The notes beneath the pieces were generated by a model. That model was not told the DNA's origin. It did not search any database and saw only the letters and a program-made list of their open reading frames with translations. A stretch of 17,363 nucleotides of DNA, taken from NCBI GenBank assembly GCA_023438785.1, contig JAEXQJ010000047.1:1-17363 (forward strand). The letters are read 5' to 3'. The position numbers were made by a program, and so were the translations under genes. How positions within the stretch are numbered: position 1 is the first letter of the stretch; every line of letters begins with the position of its first letter. Below are positions 6,918-14,721 of this stretch, piece after piece. Source of the DNA: Pseudomonadota bacterium. Its GTDB lineage: Bacteria > Myxococcota_A > Polyangia > Fen-1088.

Positions 6918-8318
6918 ATGAGTAACAAGACCTGCGGCGCGGATCAGGCGACCAGAGCCTCCGCCCCGTTCCTGCCGCCGGCTCGCAAGCCGCCCGTCGA
7001 TCCAGCCACGTTGGCCCACAAGCAACTCCGTGACGGACCGTTCTGGCAGCGGCTGCGGGCCTATGCGGATGTGCCCGAGCGCGACTTCCTCGATCACCGC
7101 TGGCAGGCAAAGAATTCCATCACCAACATCCCCCGGCTGCTCGCCGCCCTGGAAGGGCTGGTGTCCCCCGGATTCGTGCGGGACGCGGAGGACGGCTTCC
7201 GCCACGCGCCCATGCCCGTGCGGGTCTCGCCCTATCTGCTGTCGCTCATCGACTGGACGCATCCCTACGAGGATCCCATCCGCATCCAGTTCATCCCGCT
7301 CGGCTCGCGCCGCCTGCCGGACCACCCCAAGGTCGACCTGGATCCGCTGCACGAGCGTCAGGACATGCCGGTGCCCGGTCTGTCGCACCGCTATCCGGAC
7401 AAGGTGCTCTTCCTGCCGCTCGACACCTGTCCGGTGTACTGCCGCTTCTGTACGCGCAGCTACGCGGTGGGGCTGGACACGGAGGAGGTGGCCAAGCTGC
7501 AGTTTGGCGTCGACGTGGAGCGCTGGCGCCTGGCTTTCGAGTACGTGGCCTCTCGCCCCGAGGTGGAGGACATCCTCATCTCAGGCGGCGACACCTCCCA
7601 GCTTCGCGCCGAGCAAGTGAGCTACATCGGCGAGACCTTCCTCGCCATGCCCAACGTGCGGCGCATCCGCTGGGCCACCAAGATGCCCGCCGTGCTGCCG
7701 CAGAAGCTGCTCTCGGACGCGGCCTGGCTGGATGCCCTCACGCGCATTGCCGACAAGGGGAGGGCGATGCGCAAGGACGTGATGGTGCATACGCACTTCA
7801 ATCACCCCAACGAGATCACCACCATTTCGCAGGCTGCCGTGGACCAGCTCTTTCAGCGCGGAATCACGGTGCGCAATCAGACCGTCATGATGCGCGGGGT
7901 GAACGACACGCCGGCCGTCATGGGCATGTTGATCAAGCGTCTCTGTTACATCAACGTGCACCCCTATTACATGTACGTGCACGACATGGTGAAGGGCGTG
8001 GAGGATCTGCGCACAACGCTGGCCACCGGTATGCAGATGGAGAAGCAGTTGCGCGGGCTCACCGGCGGCTTCAATACCCCCATGATGGTCGTGGACACGC
8101 CCGGCGGCGGCAAACGCGACGTGCACTCGTTCGAGCACTACGATCGCGTGACCGGCATCTCGGTGTTCGTCTCGCCCGTGGTGCACCCGGGCGAGTTCTT
8201 TTGCTATTTCGATCCCATCCACCTCTTGCCACCCGAGGGCCAGGCTCGTTGGCAGAACCCGGCCGAACACGATGGCATGATCCAAGAGGCACTGGCCGCT
8301 GCGAGGGCACAACGATGA
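6918..8318 (+). CDS. kamA: Lysine 2,3-aminomutase family radical SAM enzyme (KamA)
   Basis: The 466-residue protein has the radical SAM cluster motif Cys171-x3-Cys175-x2-Cys178 (CPVYCRFC), the SAM-binding stretch ISGGD (221-225), and the PLP lysine Lys399 in DTPGGGKRD. Asp356 (YVHD) and Asp393 (VVD) correspond by spacing to the two Asp residues that hold the substrate amino group in clostridial lysine 2,3-aminomutase (Asp293, Asp330), so L-lysine to L-beta-lysine is the best guess, rather than glutamate. The glycine loop before Lys399 is one residue shorter than the usual PGGGGK. It is longer than EpmB (EF-P modification), and no epmA is nearby; nor is the ablB acetyltransferase of osmolyte synthesis. 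The ATG lacks a Shine-Dalgarno sequence. The stop overlaps the next start (ATGA), so the two are coupled. Confidence 0.9.
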   Translation: MSNKTCGADQATRASAPFLPPARKPPVDPATLAHKQLRDGPFWQRLRAYADVPERDFLDHRWQAKNSITNIPRLLAALEGLVSPGFVRDAEDGFRHAPMPVRVSPYLLSLIDWTHPYEDPIRIQFIPLGSRRLPDHPKVDLDPLHERQDMPVPGLSHRYPDKVLFLPLDTCPVYCRFCTRSYAVGLDTEEVAKLQFGVDVERWRLAFEYVASRPEVEDILISGGDTSQLRAEQVSYIGETFLAMPNVRRIRWATKMPAVLPQKLLSDAAWLDALTRIADKGRAMRKDVMVHTHFNHPNEITTISQAAVDQLFQRGITVRNQTVMMRGVNDTPAVMGMLIKRLCYINVHPYYMYVHDMVKGVEDLRTTLATGMQMEKQLRGLTGGFNTPMMVVDTPGGGKRDVHSFEHYDRVTGISVFVSPVVHPGEFFCYFDPIHLLPPEGQARWQNPAEHDGMIQEALAAARAQR

Positions 8319-9331
8319 GTTACGACGAAGACATGGAGCGCGCCTGGGACCTGCTGGAGTCGGGCGATGTTGCGGGGGCCGAACGTCTGGCGGACAAGCT
8401 GGACAGCACCGATCCGGGCAACCCTGACGTCTTGCTGCTCTTGGCCGCGTGCAAGCGAGAGGGAGGCGCGTTCGAGGAGGCGCTCAAGCTGTTGGAGGAG
8501 GCGGCTCAATCCGACCCGAACTGGGCCACGCCCGAGCTGTGGATCGCCGAAATCCTGAGCGACGATCTGGAGCGCCTGCCCGAGGCCTTGCGCCACGCCC
8601 AGGCTGCCCTGGAGCGCGCCGAGGAGGAGGACGAGTTCCTCGAAAGCCTGGCCATCAAGGCAGGGCTGGAGATCGATTTGGGCAAGACCAAGGCGGCCAA
8701 GGAGACCCTGGCCGAGTTGCCGCCGCTCGAGGCAGGCGCGACCTTGGCTCCCGAGATGGCGCGTGCCTTCGCACAGCTCCTCTTGGAGGCCGGCGAGGTC
8801 GAGCAGGCCCGAGCGCGCTACACCGCCATCGTGGAAGCCGACTCGCGCGACGCGGACGCCTGGCATGGTTTGGGCCTATGTGCCGAGGAGATGGAGGACG
8901 AGGACGCGCAGCGACGGGCCTGGCTGCACACGTGGGATCTGGACAGCCAGACTCCGCTTGCCCACGAACGGCTGAGCCAAGAGCAGGTGGAGGAGCTCGC
9001 CGAGTCTGCCCTCGAGGAGCTCCCCGAGCGCGCGCGGCAGCTCATCGAGAACGTCCCCATCTTGGTCGTGGATTTGCCCGCCCGCGATGAGGTGGAGAAG
9101 GGGCTGGATCCGCGCCTGCTCGGTCTGTTCTCGGGCCAGGCCTATCCCGAGACAGCCTCCGTGGGGGGGCAGCCACAGCTCACGCAGATCCTCCTGTTTC
9201 GCAAGAACCTGGAGCGCGTGGCCCACGACGAGGACGACCTGCGCGAGCAGATCCGCATCACGCTGCTCCACGAGACCGGGCACTTCTTCGGCATGTCCGA
9301 GGAGGACTTGGGCGAGGTCGGCCTGGACTGA
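8315..9331 (+). CDS. TPR-repeat protein with C-terminal zincin-like metallopeptidase domain
   Basis: This acidic 338-residue protein starts at the ATG of the ATGA overlap with kamA, preceded by GAGGG at 8303-8307. A longer in-frame start at 8201 would read through kamA and looks non-coding. Residues 1 to about 210 are helical TPR-like repeats (for example the stretches around 10-35, 52-68 and 164-176). The C-terminal region (about 235-338) matches the zincin-like metallopeptidase family usually found as small stand-alone proteins (Pfam Zincin_1 type): ILLFRKNLER, then ITLLHETGHFFGMSEEDL, with His319-Glu320-x2-His323 as the zinc/catalytic motif. There is no signal peptide or membrane segment, so it should be cytoplasmic. 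The substrate is unknown; the TPRs suggest protein partners. Coupling to kamA implies a shared function or at least stoichiometric expression. Confidence 0.88.
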   Translation: MSYDEDMERAWDLLESGDVAGAERLADKLDSTDPGNPDVLLLLAACKREGGAFEEALKLLEEAAQSDPNWATPELWIAEILSDDLERLPEALRHAQAALERAEEEDEFLESLAIKAGLEIDLGKTKAAKETLAELPPLEAGATLAPEMARAFAQLLLEAGEVEQARARYTAIVEADSRDADAWHGLGLCAEEMEDEDAQRRAWLHTWDLDSQTPLAHERLSQEQVEELAESALEELPERARQLIENVPILVVDLPARDEVEKGLDPRLLGLFSGQAYPETASVGGQPQLTQILLFRKNLERVAHDEDDLREQIRITLLHETGHFFGMSEEDLGEVGLD

Positions 9332-9339
9332 ATCAGTCC
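9325..9339. terminator. Hairpin between convergent genes, overlapping a stop codon
   Basis: GGACTG-AAT-CAGTCC is a perfect 6-bp stem with a three-base loop. It begins inside the last codons of the TPR-zincin gene and ends 13 bp before the stop of the converging prenyltransferase gene. The position suggests a bidirectional terminator, but no T run follows on either strand. Confidence 0.35.
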
Positions 9340-9352
9340 CGCTGACCGCCCG

Positions 9353-10228
9353 CTACCAGCCGGCGTACAGGATCGACACGATAGCCACGGCGTACCCGAA
9401 GAGGTTGATGAGGAAGGGTGCGTCGCGGAGCATGGAGTCCGTCGGGCTTTCGCTGTCGAGCTTGCCGTTGGTGATGGAGATGAAGCGGAAGACGCCGAAG
9501 GCCACGAAGGGGACGGTCAGCGCCAGGCGCCGGGTGCCGAAGAAGCCCAGCGCGTGGTGCGATTGGGTGTAGGCCAAGTAGGTCGCCACCGTCGCTCCGG
9601 CCAGCACGTAGAGCAACACGCGCAGCACGCCGGGAGGATAGCGATCGAGCACCCGACGCTGCACGCCGCCCTTCAGCCCGGCCACACGCAGCTCGTGCGA
9701 ACGCTTGCCGAAGGCCAGGAACGATGCCAGCAGCAGGGTACAGAGCATGACCCACCCGGACGGCTCCACGGGGATGGCCACCGCGCCGCCCAAAACGCGC
9801 AGCAGAAACCCTGAGGCGATGCAGGCCACGTCGACAAAGGGGATGTGCTTGAGCACGAACGAGTAGGCCAGGTTCAGGGCCAGGTAGGAGAGCCCGACGC
9901 CGGCCAAGACGGGCGCGAGCGCCCAGCACGCGGCCAGGGTCGCCACGGACATAACGCCCGCGGCTAGCCACGCCGTTCGCATGGGCAGGGCGCCCGAGGC
10001 GATGGGGCGGAAGCGCTTGAGCGGGTGGGCCCGGTCCTTCTCCACGTCGACGATGTCGTTGAGCAGGTAGACGGCGCTCGACAGCAGACAGAAGCAAAGG
10101 ACGGCGATTGCGGTCCGGCCGAGGCCCTGCAGGTCATCCACGCGACGCGCAAACACGAGCGGGGCCACCACGAAGAGGTTCTTGACCCACTGATGCGGAC
10201 GAAAAGACTTGAAGAGGGCCAGGACCAT
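9353..10228 (-). CDS. UbiA-family prenyltransferase, decaprenyl-phosphate phosphoribosyltransferase type
   Basis: This 291-residue, strongly hydrophobic protein has about eight or nine membrane segments. It begins with FRPHQWVKNLFV (9-20), typical of the decaprenyl-phosphate phosphoribosyltransferase branch of the UbiA superfamily. The first aspartate motif is Asn57-Asp58-x2-Asp61-x3-Asp65 followed by HPLKRFRPIASG; the second motif region is YSFVLKHIPFVDV (122-134), then KRSHELR (175-181). In mycobacteria this enzyme transfers 5-phosphoribose from PRPP to decaprenyl phosphate, making the precursor of the arabinose donor DPA. The usual partners (DprE1/DprE2-like epimerase, phosphatase) are absent from this window. 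A quinone- or heme-type UbiA is less likely given these motifs. The ATG is preceded by no Shine-Dalgarno sequence. It converges with the TPR-zincin gene (21-bp gap) and diverges from the sigma factor. Confidence 0.88.
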   Translation of the reverse strand: MVLALFKSFRPHQWVKNLFVVAPLVFARRVDDLQGLGRTAIAVLCFCLLSSAVYLLNDIVDVEKDRAHPLKRFRPIASGALPMRTAWLAAGVMSVATLAACWALAPVLAGVGLSYLALNLAYSFVLKHIPFVDVACIASGFLLRVLGGAVAIPVEPSGWVMLCTLLLASFLAFGKRSHELRVAGLKGGVQRRVLDRYPPGVLRVLLYVLAGATVATYLAYTQSHHALGFFGTRRLALTVPFVAFGVFRFISITNGKLDSESPTDSMLRDAPFLINLFGYAVAIVSILYAGW

Positions 10229-10315
10229 GAAGGAGTGTGCTGCGCAGTGTAGCGTAAAGCGATCGAAGTTCTACAATCGAACCCGCACGTAGCCTATTCT
10301 TTCCGGCCCTTACCC
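10229..10315. promoter_or_regulatory. Divergent intergenic region between the prenyltransferase and ECF sigma genes
   Basis: These 87 bp should hold both promoters and are visibly more AT-rich than the genes. For the prenyltransferase, TACACT (complement of 10246-10251) could be a -10 box with TTGTAG (complement of 10271-10276) as a poor -35 at 19 bp. For the sigma gene, TATTCT at 10295-10300 is a possible -10 without a clear -35. No operator was recognised apart from the 8-bp palindrome CTGCGCAG at 10240-10247. Confidence 0.3.
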
Positions 10316-10954
10316 ATGTCCCAGCACCAGGATCCCGACAAATCCCCTTCGCCAGGCGCGTCGGCGCTGGTGTCCCTGTCTGACGAGGCCTTGGTCGATC
10401 GCGCGCGCGGCAAGGACGTTGCGGCGTTCGAGGAATTGCTGGGGCGCTACGAGGAGAAGCTGTACCGGCTGGCCATGCGCTTCGTGCGCAACGAGAACGA
10501 CGCGCAAGAGATCCTGCAGGATGTCTTCCTCTCGGCGTGGCGCAACTTGGCCGGCTTCGAGGGGCGCGCCCAGGTGGGCAGTTGGTTGTACCGCGTGACG
10601 GTGAACGCCTCGCTCATGTTCCTGCGCTCGCGCAACCGCCACCCGGAGATCGCGGTGGAGGACGTGGAGCCCTCGGTGCTGCACGTGTCCGAGCACGCGC
10701 ACCATCGGGGCAGTGACTGGTCCCAGCAGCCCGACGAGAAGCTGCAGTCCGAGGAGCTGAAGCGTCACATCCAGCAGTCGGTCGACAATCTGCCCGACGG
10801 TTTGCGCACGGTCTTCCTGGTGCGTGATGTGGAGGGGCTGTCCACCGAGGAGACGGCCGAGTTGCTGGGGCTCTCTCTGCCCGCGGTCAAGACGCGTCTG
10901 CACCGGGCCCGTCTCGCCCTTCGCGAGGCCATCGGCCGTTACTTCGACGCCTGA
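10316..10954 (+). CDS. ECF-family RNA polymerase sigma factor (RpoE-like)
   Basis: The 212-residue protein has a sigma region 2 at about 38-108, including RYEEKLYRLAMRFVRN, NDAQEILQDVFLSAW and the FEGRAQVGSWLYRVTVN core. A region 4 helix-turn-helix lies at about 153-207 (LPDGLRTVFLVRDVEGLS, then LLGLSLPAVKTRLHRAR). Sigma-1 and sigma-3 regions are absent, as expected for group 4 factors. The linker (about 110-150) contains a small histidine cluster, His123, His127, His129 and His130. No zf-HC2 or other anti-sigma gene adjoins it. Instead, 41 bp downstream begins the first large DUF3857/transglutaminase gene, which could be a target or part of its signalling. Regulation is not visible beyond its location in a divergent intergenic region. 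Confidence 0.94.
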   Translation: MSQHQDPDKSPSPGASALVSLSDEALVDRARGKDVAAFEELLGRYEEKLYRLAMRFVRNENDAQEILQDVFLSAWRNLAGFEGRAQVGSWLYRVTVNASLMFLRSRNRHPEIAVEDVEPSVLHVSEHAHHRGSDWSQQPDEKLQSEELKRHIQQSVDNLPDGLRTVFLVRDVEGLSTEETAELLGLSLPAVKTRLHRARLALREAIGRYFDA

Positions 10955-10983
10955 ATCGGGCCGCGCCGGCCAGAGCCCGCGAC

Positions 10984-10989
10984 TATAAT
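10984..10989 (+). promoter_or_regulatory. Consensus -10 box (TATAAT) immediately before the large DUF3857 gene
   Basis: A perfect TATAAT lies only six bases before the ATG at 10996, inside the 41-bp gap after the sigma factor gene. With usual spacing, transcription would begin at or within a base or two of the ATG, giving a leaderless mRNA. This fits the lack of a Shine-Dalgarno sequence there. No -35 consensus is found at 16-18 bp upstream (about 10961-10966 is CCGCGC), so it may need an activator or be a chance match. Confidence 0.4.
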
Positions 10990-10995
10990 CGGCAG

Positions 10996-13900
10996 ATGTC
11001 GCGTATAGCCGGCCGCGTGGCGGCGGTGCTGGTGCTGCTGGGCGTCTCCTGGTTCCACTCGTCGTCCTCGGGGGCCGCTGAAGGGCAGGCGGAGGCCGCG
11101 CGGCCCGCCTCGCCCGCCCACCTGCAGAGGGAGGCTCTGCTGCGGGCCCTGTCCCAGCGCCTGGGCCGGCCCGAGGCGGCGGCGTCCCTGGCCGCGCTGG
11201 TGCGGCTGCAGGACGAGCTGGCACCCGGCCGGCTGCGGGACGATCTGCGCACCATCGTGCAACAGGAGGGCCACGACCCGCTGGTCGCGGCTCTGGCCAG
11301 CTACGCCCTGTGCCTGCAGGAGGATCGGCTGGGCGAGCACGCGCAGGCCGAGGCGCGCCGGCACGCGCTGGGTTTCATCGATTCATTCTGGGTGCTGGGC
11401 CCCTTCGATGCCCAAGGTCGCGGTGCCTTGGACCGCCCGTTGCCGCCGGAGCGGGCTCTGCCCGATCCGCGTGGGCCGACCCGCCACGCGGGCAAGCTGA
11501 CCGAGATCGGCTGGCGGAACGTGGATGCAGGGGCGGCAGCCCAGGGGGCGTTCCATCTGGACGCGGCCTTGCGTCCCGACCAGGACGCGGTGGCCTACGT
11601 GCTGGCCTACGTGGAGAGCGAGCGAGACGGATGGGCGGCGCTGCGCCTCGGCTCGCCGGGACCGGTGAAGGCCTGGATGAACGGGACCCCGGTGCTGGCG
11701 CGCGACGTGGTGCGAACTGCCTTCCCCGATCAGGACGCGGGCGCGATCTGGCTGCGTCGCGGGACCAACGTGCTCGTCATCAAGACGGTGATTATCGACG
11801 GGGCCTGGCAGCTCTTCGTACGCCTGACCGATACGGAGGGGCGGGCCCTTCCCAAGCTGAGTCGACGGGCCGAGCCAAGCCGCGTCCGCCGCCGCGTTCC
11901 CACGGTGCGCTCGCTGGCCGACGGGTTGCGCAGGCGGGCCGAGAGCGCGACCGGTGATGCGGCGGCCGAGGGGTGGCTGGACTACGCCCAAGTGCTGGCC
12001 CTGGTCCACGGCGAGGACGCCGACGGCAAGAAGATCGAGGCGGCCACGCGCAGGGCACGCGGCAGCTCGGTGCCGGAGGTCTCTCGGGATGCCTTGCTGC
12101 TTGAGGGTGAGGTGGCACGGGAAGAGGACGATCGGCGGGCTGCCCTGGACGCACTGATGTCCCGCAAGTTGGAGCCGTGGCGCCAGGCCATGGTGCTGGC
12201 GCGCCTGGGTGCTTTGGCCCAACAGCGAAACCGTACAGCCGCGGCCCTGGCCCACTGGCGACGCGCGGTCGCGTTAGATCCCGACTGCGTGCCGGCCCAC
12301 CTGGCCCTGGCCGCCGAGGAGTTGGGGGCGAGCCTGCTCACGGCAGCCCTACAACGCCTGGCCGGCCTGCCCGCGTGGCGCCGAGACGTGGGCCTAGCGC
12401 GCATCCGCGTGCTGCGAACCCTGGGCCGTCTGCGCGAGGCAGAATCCGAGCTGGAGAGCCTGCGCGCCGTCTACCAGGATGATGTCGAGATCCTGCGCGA
12501 GCTGGCCCAGGCCGCGCGCAGTCGGGGCGATCTGGCCGCGTCCGCGCGCCTGTACGCCGAGGCGGCGGGTTGGCGCCCGGACCTGGACTTCCTGCTCCTG
12601 AACCAGGCCCACATGCTGGAGGGGCGCGGGGACGGGCGCGAGGCCGAGCGGGTGTTGCGCCGGCTGGCCCACCGTCTTCCCGACGAGGCCCGCGTGCATG
12701 AAGAGCTGGGACGACTCCTGGCGCGCGCGGGGCGAGGGGAGGAAGCGGTGGCCAGCCTGAGGCGCTCGCTCGAATTGCGCCCTCAGCAACCCGCGCTACG
12801 ACGGTACGCGGAGGCGTTAGCGGGGCAGAGGAGCGGCCGCCACAGCGCCGAGGATCTGGCCCGCGGCTACGCGGCCGACGCGGAGACGGTGGGGCGCGAG
12901 GCGCTGCTCGGTCCGCCCCCCCAGGACGACGAGGGCGCGGTGGCGCTGCTGGAACGCAACGTGGTGCGCGTGCACCCCAACGGCCTGGCGGAGAAGTTCG
13001 TCCAGCGCATCGTGCATGTGCGTACCGAGCGGGCTGCGCGCGACACGCAGGAGACGGCCATCCGCTACGTCCCCGGGCAACAGGAGGTCGAGATCCGGCA
13101 AGCCCGCATCCTGCGGCGATCGCGCGGCGGCGAGATCGAGATCTCCGAGGCCACGGGGCGCAGCGATCGGGATCTGTCCGAGCCCTGGTACGGCCTCTAC
13201 TACGACGCTCGCGCCCAGGTGGTGCTCTTCGATGACGTGCGCGCCGGCGACGTGATCGAGGTTCAGTACACGGTGGCCGACGTGGCCCAGCAGAACGACA
13301 TGACCGACTATTTTGGTGAGTTGGAGGTCATCGCCGATGTGTTGCCCACGCGGCGCTGGGACTACACGCTCATCGGCCCCGCGTCGCGCTCCTTCAACTT
13401 CAATCAACCTCGCCTCGCGGGGCTGCAACACACGGTGGAGAAGCGCCCCGGCCAAGTGGTTCACCGTTTCGTGGCCGAGAACGTGTCCCGCGTGGACATG
13501 GAACCCTCCATGCCGGGCTTCACCGAGGTGGCGCCCTACCTGCACATCAGCACCTATCGCACCTGGCAGGACGTGGGCCGCTGGTACTGGAACCTGGTGG
13601 CCGATCAGCTACAGGGCGATGCCAGCCTAACCCGCGCCGCGCGCGACGCCACCGCGGGACTGCGCACCGACGAGGAGAAGGTGCGCGCCCTGCATCGCCT
13701 GGTGGTCGAGGGCACGCGCTACGTAGGCCTGGAATTCGGCATCCACGGCTACAAGCCGTACAAGGTCACCCAGGTCTTTCAGCGTCGCTTCGGTGACTGC
13801 AAGGACAAGGCCTCGCTGCTCGTGGCCCTGTTGCGCGAGGTGGGCATCCCGGCAGATCTCGTCTTGCTGCGTACGCGGCGCTCGGGACGGGTGGATCCGG

Positions 13901-14721
13901 AGCCCGCCTCCCTGGCCATCTTCGATCACGCCATCGCCTACGTGCCTTCGCTGAACACCTACCTCGACGGGACCGCCGAATTCGCCGGGATGGCCGAGTT
14001 GCCCGGTCAGGACCAGGGGGTCATGGCCCTGCACGTATCCGCGACCGGCGTGCGCCTGACCGAGACACCCGTGCTGCCCGCGGACCGCAATCGCGCCCAG
14101 CGCACGTGGAAGGTGCGGCTGGATCGAGAGGGCAACGGGCACATCGACGAGAGCCTGAGCATCGCCGGTCAGGCCGCCCACGAGTGGCGTTCGCACTACC
14201 AGACTCCAGGCGAACGCCAGGAGCGCTACGGCCGCGCCTGGGAGGGCCGCATGGCCGGCGCCAAGTTGGAGAGCGTGGCCATCGAGGTGGAAGACCGCAA
14301 TCGACCGGTCTCGGTGCACGCGCGCGGCTTCGTGCCCCAGTTGGGCGAGCGACGCACCGGCGAGTTGCGCCTGCCCACCAGTTCGCGCGAGGCGGACTTC
14401 ACGCGTACCTACGCCCGGCTGGGGGCCCGCCGCTGGCCTTTGGTTCTAGGCTTCCCTTGGCAACACGTGGAGGACGTGGACTACGAGCTGCCCGATGGCT
14501 TTCGAGTGGTGCGCGCGCCGCGATCGCGCCAGCTGACCAGCGCCTTCGGCAGCTTCGATTTCCGGGTCCACGCGGAGGGAGCGCGGCTGTCCATCCACAG
14601 CGCGCTGGCCGTCGAGCGCGACCGCATCTCGCCCGCCGAGTACCCGGCCTTTCGCGCCTTCCTGCGCGAGATCGACGGACTGCTGGCGGAACGCATCGTC
14701 ATCGGGGAGGGCGTGCAATGA
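10996..14721 (+). CDS. Secreted TPR - DUF3857 - transglutaminase-like protein (first paralogue)
   Basis: This 1241-residue protein starts with a signal peptide: a basic start, then AAVLVLLGVSWF, with probable cleavage near residue 27. A helical region follows, then a beta-sandwich-like, carbohydrate-binding-module-like stretch (about 126-285) with WVLGPF (132-137) and VKAWMNG (224-230). TPR-type repeats occupy about 394-610 and DUF3857 about 640-840. A transglutaminase-like core at about 890-1000 has Cys935 (RFGDCKDKASLL), His978 (FDHAIAYV) and Asp991 (YLDGTAE), the complete papain-type triad. A beta-rich C-terminal region (about 1010-1241) follows. Export to the periplasm or surface is expected. 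Enzymatic activity (protease, transamidase or other acyl transfer) is not determined for this architecture. Its stop overlaps the next paralogue by ATGA. It lies 41 bp after an ECF sigma gene. The call of domains is firm, the role unknown. Confidence 0.9.
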   Translation: MSRIAGRVAAVLVLLGVSWFHSSSSGAAEGQAEAARPASPAHLQREALLRALSQRLGRPEAAASLAALVRLQDELAPGRLRDDLRTIVQQEGHDPLVAALASYALCLQEDRLGEHAQAEARRHALGFIDSFWVLGPFDAQGRGALDRPLPPERALPDPRGPTRHAGKLTEIGWRNVDAGAAAQGAFHLDAALRPDQDAVAYVLAYVESERDGWAALRLGSPGPVKAWMNGTPVLARDVVRTAFPDQDAGAIWLRRGTNVLVIKTVIIDGAWQLFVRLTDTEGRALPKLSRRAEPSRVRRRVPTVRSLADGLRRRAESATGDAAAEGWLDYAQVLALVHGEDADGKKIEAATRRARGSSVPEVSRDALLLEGEVAREEDDRRAALDALMSRKLEPWRQAMVLARLGALAQQRNRTAAALAHWRRAVALDPDCVPAHLALAAEELGASLLTAALQRLAGLPAWRRDVGLARIRVLRTLGRLREAESELESLRAVYQDDVEILRELAQAARSRGDLAASARLYAEAAGWRPDLDFLLLNQAHMLEGRGDGREAERVLRRLAHRLPDEARVHEELGRLLARAGRGEEAVASLRRSLELRPQQPALRRYAEALAGQRSGRHSAEDLARGYAADAETVGREALLGPPPQDDEGAVALLERNVVRVHPNGLAEKFVQRIVHVRTERAARDTQETAIRYVPGQQEVEIRQARILRRSRGGEIEISEATGRSDRDLSEPWYGLYYDARAQVVLFDDVRAGDVIEVQYTVADVAQQNDMTDYFGELEVIADVLPTRRWDYTLIGPASRSFNFNQPRLAGLQHTVEKRPGQVVHRFVAENVSRVDMEPSMPGFTEVAPYLHISTYRTWQDVGRWYWNLVADQLQGDASLTRAARDATAGLRTDEEKVRALHRLVVEGTRYVGLEFGIHGYKPYKVTQVFQRRFGDCKDKASLLVALLREVGIPADLVLLRTRRSGRVDPEPASLAIFDHAIAYVPSLNTYLDGTAEFAGMAELPGQDQGVMALHVSATGVRLTETPVLPADRNRAQRTWKVRLDREGNGHIDESLSIAGQAAHEWRSHYQTPGERQERYGRAWEGRMAGAKLESVAIEVEDRNRPVSVHARGFVPQLGERRTGELRLPTSSREADFTRTYARLGARRWPLVLGFPWQHVEDVDYELPDGFRVVRAPRSRQLTSAFGSFDFRVHAEGARLSIHSALAVERDRISPAEYPAFRAFLREIDGLLAERIVIGEGVQ
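14706..14710 (+). promoter_or_regulatory. Strong ribosome binding site for the second DUF3857 paralogue
   Basis: GGAGG, within GGGGAGGG at 14704-14711, ends 7 bases before the ATG at 14718. It supports that ATG, which overlaps the stop codon of the first paralogue as ATGA, and indicates translational coupling. Confidence 0.7.

Noticed and set aside
8201..8314. Upstream in-frame start for the TPR-zincin gene
   Set aside because: The extra 38 residues are an out-of-frame reading of the conserved end of kamA. The ATG at 8315 has a Shine-Dalgarno sequence and the usual ATGA coupling.
6918..8318. Reading the radical SAM gene as epmB (EF-P lysine modification)
   Set aside because: The protein is much longer than EpmB, keeps both lysine-binding Asp residues with KamA spacing, and no epmA or efp gene is present in the window.
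10955..10983. GGCC-containing inverted repeat after the ECF sigma gene as a terminator
   Set aside because: Only a 4-bp stem and no T run; not distinguishable from background GC-rich sequence.
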